From positions 1 to 6,814 of the forward strand of contig JAOTUD010000153.1 in the NCBI GenBank assembly GCA_029864065.1: DNA of 6,814 nt. Direction: 5' to 3'. Shown here piece after piece: positions 6,351 to 6,814 of this stretch. The notes under the pieces are model-generated. The model saw only the letters and a program-made list of their open reading frames with translations, did not search any database and was not told the origin of the DNA. Origin of the DNA: Gammaproteobacteria bacterium (GTDB lineage: Bacteria; Pseudomonadota; Gammaproteobacteria; GCA-001735895). The translations under genes were made by a program, and so were the position numbers. Position 1 is the first letter of the stretch; each line of letters opens with the position of its first letter.

Positions 6351-6814
6351 GCCTGCTCAGCGCGAACGCCGTCGATTACCGCATCGATCGGATCCCGATC
6401 CTCGACGGCATCGATTTCCACGTCGATGCCGGGGAACTGGTAGGCCTGATCGGGCCCAACGGCGCCGGCAAGAGCAGCCTGCTACGCCTGCTGACCGGGA
6501 TCGTGAAGCCGGACCGTGGCGAGGTTTACCTGGATGGCGAGCCGCTGTCGGAAATTTCCGCGCAGCAGCGCGCCCGCGTCCTCGGTTACCTGGTGCAGGG
6601 CGCCGAGGCCCACTGGCCATTCAGCGTCGAGAAAGTCGTTGGGCTGGGGCGCCTACCCTACCAGAAATGGTGGCAGCGACCGGGCCGGGAGGACCAGCTC
6701 AAGATCGAGCAGGCGATGAAAAAAACCGAGACCCTGGCCTACCGCAATCGCATCGTGACGACGCTCTCCGGGGGTGAGCAAACCCTGGTCATGCTGGCCC
6801 GGATTTTCGCCACC
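6347..6814 (+). CDS. ABC importer ATPase, FecE/BtuD type (3' truncated by window edge)
   Basis: The first 156 codons are present and the frame is open to the window end. Visible motifs are: Walker A GPNGAGKSS (36-44) after the A-loop region (Y12); Q-loop Q84 in GYLVQGAEAHWPFSVEKVV; the VVGLGRLPY stretch (97-105) typical of siderophore/B12 importer ATPases; and the ABC signature LSGGE (140-144). Walker B, the catalytic Glu and the H-loop lie beyond the edge. The signature is followed by QTLVMLARIF, not the common QRVxLARAL, so the usual arginine after the second Gln is a leucine. The protein should bind the cytoplasmic face of the upstream permease and power uptake. The ATG at 6347 overlaps the permease stop (ATGA) and has a ribosome site GAGGA at 6332-6336, about 10 nt upstream. 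Confidence 0.93.
   Translation, partial: MSLLSANAVDYRIDRIPILDGIDFHVDAGELVGLIGPNGAGKSSLLRLLTGIVKPDRGEVYLDGEPLSEISAQQRARVLGYLVQGAEAHWPFSVEKVVGLGRLPYQKWWQRPGREDQLKIEQAMKKTETLAYRNRIVTTLSGGEQTLVMLARIFAT

Overview
The window looks like chromosomal DNA from a GC-rich proteobacterium, most likely a gammaproteobacterium. That placement is inferred from the gene families: a DUF1631 protein, a DUF547 periplasmic protein, DUF302, a BtuF/FecB-type uptake system, and operator-like sites matching the CRP consensus. There are no rRNA, tRNA, integrase or transposase genes. Most of the window reads as ordinary housekeeping or accessory sequence, not as a new multi-gene system.

Layout from left to right. (1) The 3' end of a plus-strand class V aminotransferase-like gene (2-187) converges on (2) a minus-strand DUF302 gene (198-584) with only 10 bp between them. 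(3) A 216-bp spacer (585-800) holds a 69-nt palindromic element (731-799). (4) A minus-strand gene for an exported DUF547 protein (801-1634) follows. (5) After 114 bp comes a large minus-strand DUF1631 gene (1749-4244, 831 aa) with a Gly/Ala-rich central linker and a PilZ-like C-terminal end. (6) A 283-bp divergent regulatory region (4245-4527) carries two CRP-like sites, one a perfect TGTGA-N6-TCACA. (7) A plus-strand ABC importer operon runs to the window edge: a periplasmic binding protein (4528-5349), a FecCD/BtuC permease (5346-6350) and an ATPase (6347 onward, cut by the edge), joined by two ATGA start/stop overlaps.

The three importer genes form one functional unit. The binding protein captures a metal-chelate or corrinoid ligand in the periplasm, the permease dimer moves it across the inner membrane, and the ATPase powers transport. 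The ligand (vitamin B12, ferric siderophore or heme) cannot be fixed from this sequence. No cobalamin-riboswitch B12 box was found upstream and no TonB-dependent receptor lies in the window. The DUF1631, DUF547 and DUF302 proteins belong to recognisable families without an established biochemical role. DUF1631 and DUF547 share a strand and could be co-transcribed, but the 114-bp gap leaves this open.

The items most worth a second look are the paired CRP-like sites and the 69-nt palindromic element just after the DUF547 stop codon.
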